Of a stretch of DNA of 64,000 nt, positions 62,701-64,000 are shown piece after piece. Position 1 is the first letter of the stretch, and each line of letters opens with the position of its first letter. The DNA is taken from the NCBI GenBank assembly GCA_023663025.1, contig JAMPIC010000006.1:23093-87092 (forward strand), in the 5' to 3' direction. Source of the DNA: Prevotella sp. GTDB lineage: Bacteria; Bacillota; Clostridia; Oscillospirales; Ruminococcaceae. Under the pieces are notes generated by a model. The model worked only from the letters and a program-made list of their open reading frames with translations. It had not been told where the DNA came from and did no database searches. A program made the position numbers and the translations under genes.

Positions 62701-63124
62701 GCACCCCGATGAGGAAAACCGTTCCGAGGCGGTAAGCTTCGAGGGCAAGAGGGTTCTGCTTGTGGAGGACAACGAGCTTAACCGCGAGATCGCCGAGGAG
62801 ATACTGGAAGAAACCGGTCTGATAGTTGAGACCGCTCCCGACGGTACGGACGCGGTGTCCATGATGGAAAAGTCGTCCGAAAATTATTACGACGCCATTC
62901 TTATGGACGTGCAGATGCCTGTAATGGACGGCTACGAAGCTACGCGCACAATTCGCTCCATGCCCCGCAAGGACGCGGAAAATATCCCCATTATTGCCAT
63001 GACCGCCAATGCCATGGAGGAGGACAAGCAAATGGCTCTCACCAGCGGAATGAACGCTCATGTTGCAAAGCCTATCGACGTAAACCAGCTTTTTGCGATC
63101 CTCGGGAAATATCTGTACAAATAA
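59717..63124 (+). CDS. Hybrid sensor histidine kinase with two receiver domains
   Basis: A 1135-residue membrane sensor. A membrane segment (about 10-28) is followed by an extracellular CACHE-like domain (about 40-290), a second membrane segment (about 295-315), PAS-like regions, and a HisKA domain with H632 in MSHDIRTPMN. The ATPase domain has NLLSNAVKYTP, DNGIGM and GTGLGM. Two receivers follow with D924 (IVDWQMP) and D1064 (LMDVQMP). No output or Hpt domain is present, so signalling needs a partner. ATG 59717 is used, with GGAG upstream. Confidence 0.93.
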   Translation: MKLTKRSWRNALYVLILLIGVIALFQWFFHSTSERIETQNLNYALDAARQNAKRVEGELRSGQLRIHAYSVLVSMAARQTEITPELLKTLEEGSDFDAFRFVDGDGVLLASDGQTSDIADRDYFHRCMEGESGCTVMLNSRITGDPMMVFYAPLENDGEIYGMLMGNYYAERYLQKMLEASYFGEPAGVMLCTVDGMAISGSGKTAYDIPLPEILLEENIIDPATKESVWNVLRNDLDEGAFVCAEGCTTDNICVINIPDTEYFLIQTFPLSVTQDMINNANRAGVIVQFVLIGMFVLYIAVLLFQSGKEKNKLEKENTELGYVTTGTRVLFSRFVMADFTKGTYRYLVGTTPMDKGFPSSGKYEDFTYFISSNIVGDGESEKFAEDFSKEAIIAEMEGDSNDTQFEYRIKHDGGVKWEHMNVICLKRDEEGKAAKVLFIRQDITRLKEKELNQQSKIAVANRKERQYMTATMSDALSAYEINLTKDLIEEDIVFQENGEKVSMLSQVGLTAPCKASDWFSLWKQFVDDESMEEYSAGASVDALLKSFEQGKRESVIEYWRKNTSGQKICIRQSFFMTWDDETRDIMAMVIVKEITGQVQKQREQMQALQDALMQAQHANTAKTTFLNNMSHDIRTPMNAIIGFTTIAVKHIDNKEQVLDSLQKVLSSSNHLLSLINDILDMSRIESGKVQIKEQECNISELTHNLVDIIQPQVKAKQLDLFIDTFNVANEDVMADSLKLSQVFINLLSNAVKYTPAGGTVTFRIIQETTFHRGFGDYIFIVKDNGIGMSPEFVEHIFEPFEREATVTKTGIQGTGLGMAITRNIVEMMGGEISVKSEKNKGSEFTVKLSLKLHDIEKHAARIKELEGLRAMVVDDDPHSCDSVTKMLKQIGLRAEWTTSGKEAVFRAKAAHNEGDSYHTYIVDWQMPEMSGIETARRIRAAIGDDVPIIILTAYDWTDIEQEAKNAGVTAFCAKPLFMSDLKSALLAANNLIEKHPDEENRSEAVSFEGKRVLLVEDNELNREIAEEILEETGLIVETAPDGTDAVSMMEKSSENYYDAILMDVQMPVMDGYEATRTIRSMPRKDAENIPIIAMTANAMEEDKQMALTSGMNAHVAKPIDVNQLFAILGKYLYK

Positions 63125-63141
63125 ACAAGACACAGAACAAA

Positions 63142-63172
63142 AACACGGCTGTGATATTTTTACAGCCGTGTT
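63142..63172. terminator. Bidirectional terminator between kinase and NUDIX genes
   Basis: AACACGGCTGT pairs exactly with ACAGCCGTGTT. T-rich tails lie on both strands (TTTCGTTTTTT on plus, TTTTTGTTC on minus), serving both convergent genes. Confidence 0.9.
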
Positions 63173-63204
63173 TCGTTTTTTGATTTGGGGATTGCAGCGC
63201 ACAG

Positions 63205-63612
63205 TCAGTCTCTTATAGCTTTTTTCGCCTTATTGACTATGGACTTGTCGTTTTCATAGGTAAGCACTGAAGTGGCGTGTCCGATATCGACCCACTTGAT
63301 CTCCGCGATTTCGTCCTCCTGCGGGACAAAATCGTAATTCTTTGCTTTTGCGATAAAATATACCACGATTTTCTGCGCGTCCTTGCGGGGAAAATACTGT
63401 ACCGTTTCGCGGAACGTCGGGTCGATTATAACATCGACGCCCGTTTCCTCAAGTATTTCGCGCTTGGCAGTTTCCGTTTCTGTTTCGCCGTCCTCAACGT
63501 GTCCCTTTGGGAAAGACCAGTGACCGCTGTTGATATGCTTGATAAGCAGTATCTCAATGTTGCCATGATGTTTGCGGTAGACTATCGCACCGCAGGATTT
63601 TTCATGGGTCAT
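63205..63612 (-). CDS. NUDIX hydrolase, dinucleoside-tetraphosphatase-like
   Basis: A 135-residue hydrolase. The Nudix box is complete: G37, E43, R51-E52, E55-E56 and G58 in the GHVEDGETETETAKREILEE segment. The N-terminal MTHEKSCGAIVYRK and small size match Ap4A hydrolases, though other nucleoside diphosphate derivatives are possible substrates. The region upstream (63613-63768) is AT-rich and has no other gene. Confidence 0.88.
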   Translation of the reverse strand: MTHEKSCGAIVYRKHHGNIEILLIKHINSGHWSFPKGHVEDGETETETAKREILEETGVDVIIDPTFRETVQYFPRKDAQKIVVYFIAKAKNYDFVPQEDEIAEIKWVDIGHATSVLTYENDKSIVNKAKKAIRD

Positions 63613-63768
63613 ATGTACTTCCTTTCCGAAACCGACCGACGGGCAAGATAGTTTGCGGGAGGGACGGTTCTGTTATAATATAAATTAGTATAATTATAAC
63701 ATAAAATATCGTGTTTGTCTCGCTTTTTTTGAAAAAAATATAAAAAATTTGCATTGGCGGCAAGAACG

Positions 63769-64000
63769 GTAGATTGTTGTTTGGCGCAAAAGAACGGGCA
63801 ACGAGTATTGGGCGGCGAAGCCGCGACTAAAAGTTTCGCCCGCCTTTTCAAAGGCGGCAGGTTTCCAAAGGGCGGCGCCCTTTGGTCGCCACTCCATTCG
63901 CAGAATGGAGACCCGCAGGAGCGCGAAATTCCCTCGCGCCCGCAGGGCGCAAATCGTTCAAGAGCTCCGCAAAGGGGTGAATTGAAAACATCACGCAGTG
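63769..64000. mobile_element. Second copy of the hairpin-array element (truncated by window edge)
   Basis: The first 72 bases repeat the left end at 51401 with a few changes, and the next 50 or so are essentially identical to 51473-51522. The inner part then differs, carrying a CTCCATTCG/CGAATGGAG-type hairpin. From about 63950 it matches the reverse complement of 51825-51880, so modules are shared but reordered. Confidence 0.75.

Noticed and set aside
61307..63202. 631-residue minus-strand reading frame
   Set aside because: It is antisense to the hybrid kinase; the His- and Val-rich product shows no domain.
1..64000. CRISPR arrays, tRNA or rRNA genes, prophage or restriction systems
   Set aside because: No regular repeat-spacer array, cloverleaf, rRNA segment, phage structural gene or methyltransferase was recognised on either strand.

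Overview
The window comes from a motile, Gram-positive, low-to-mid G+C anaerobe of the class Clostridia, most likely in or near the Oscillospiraceae/Ruminococcaceae. This rests on the clostridial gene order of the flagellar operon (flbD, fliY with CheC domains, TIGR02530-type operon protein), a HrcA/CIRCE site, SigA-type promoters with 17-18 bp spacers, lipoprotein signal peptides, choline-binding-like wall repeats and AGGAGG-type ribosome-binding sites. No rRNA, tRNA, CRISPR, prophage or transposase gene was seen.

Region 1 (1-22.8 kb, minus strand) is one long flagellar operon read from flgB at 22.8 kb toward flhA, which runs off the left edge: flgB-flgC-fliE-fliF-fliG-fliH-fliI-fliJ-fliK-flgD-(TIGR02530)-flgE-flbD-motA-motB-fliM-fliY-cheY-fliO-fliP-fliQ-fliR-flhB-flhA. 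It encodes basal body, C-ring, export apparatus, hook and stator. A strong promoter lies before flgB and a second probable promoter before motB. A 0.49 kb AT-rich spacer rich in palindromes separates the operon from region 2.

Region 2 (23.2-31.9 kb, minus) is a CNNM/CorC-type membrane protein followed by five tandem paralogous lipoproteins, each with a transglutaminase-like domain and an intact Cys-His-Asp triad. Region 3 (32.2-37.0 kb) holds bacterial PH-domain membrane proteins (YdbT/YdbS pair), an AGCS sodium:amino-acid symporter, a membrane protein of unknown function and a papain/NlpC-like protein.

Region 4 (37.3-40.3 kb, plus) is a compact PilZ - ParA - ComFB-like - SfsA - DUF6472 gene run. 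Both PilZ and ComFB-like proteins are candidate cyclic-dinucleotide receptors, and an EAL phosphodiesterase lies at 54.3 kb, so a c-di-GMP theme accompanies the motility genes. Region 5 (40.6-46.4 kb) encodes two secreted surface proteins: a 1396-residue fibronectin-III protein behind a structured leader, and a wall-binding-repeat protein.

Region 6 (46.5-63.6 kb) is mostly housekeeping: ComM-like ATPase, alpha/beta hydrolase, htpG under a perfect CIRCE operator, phosphoglucomutase, EAL protein, DEAD-box helicase, purA, a hybrid sensor kinase and a NUDIX hydrolase. Between htpG and the mutase lies a 636-bp non-coding element with 72-bp terminal inverted repeats and a chain of perfect hairpins. 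A second copy begins at 63,769 and runs off the right edge.
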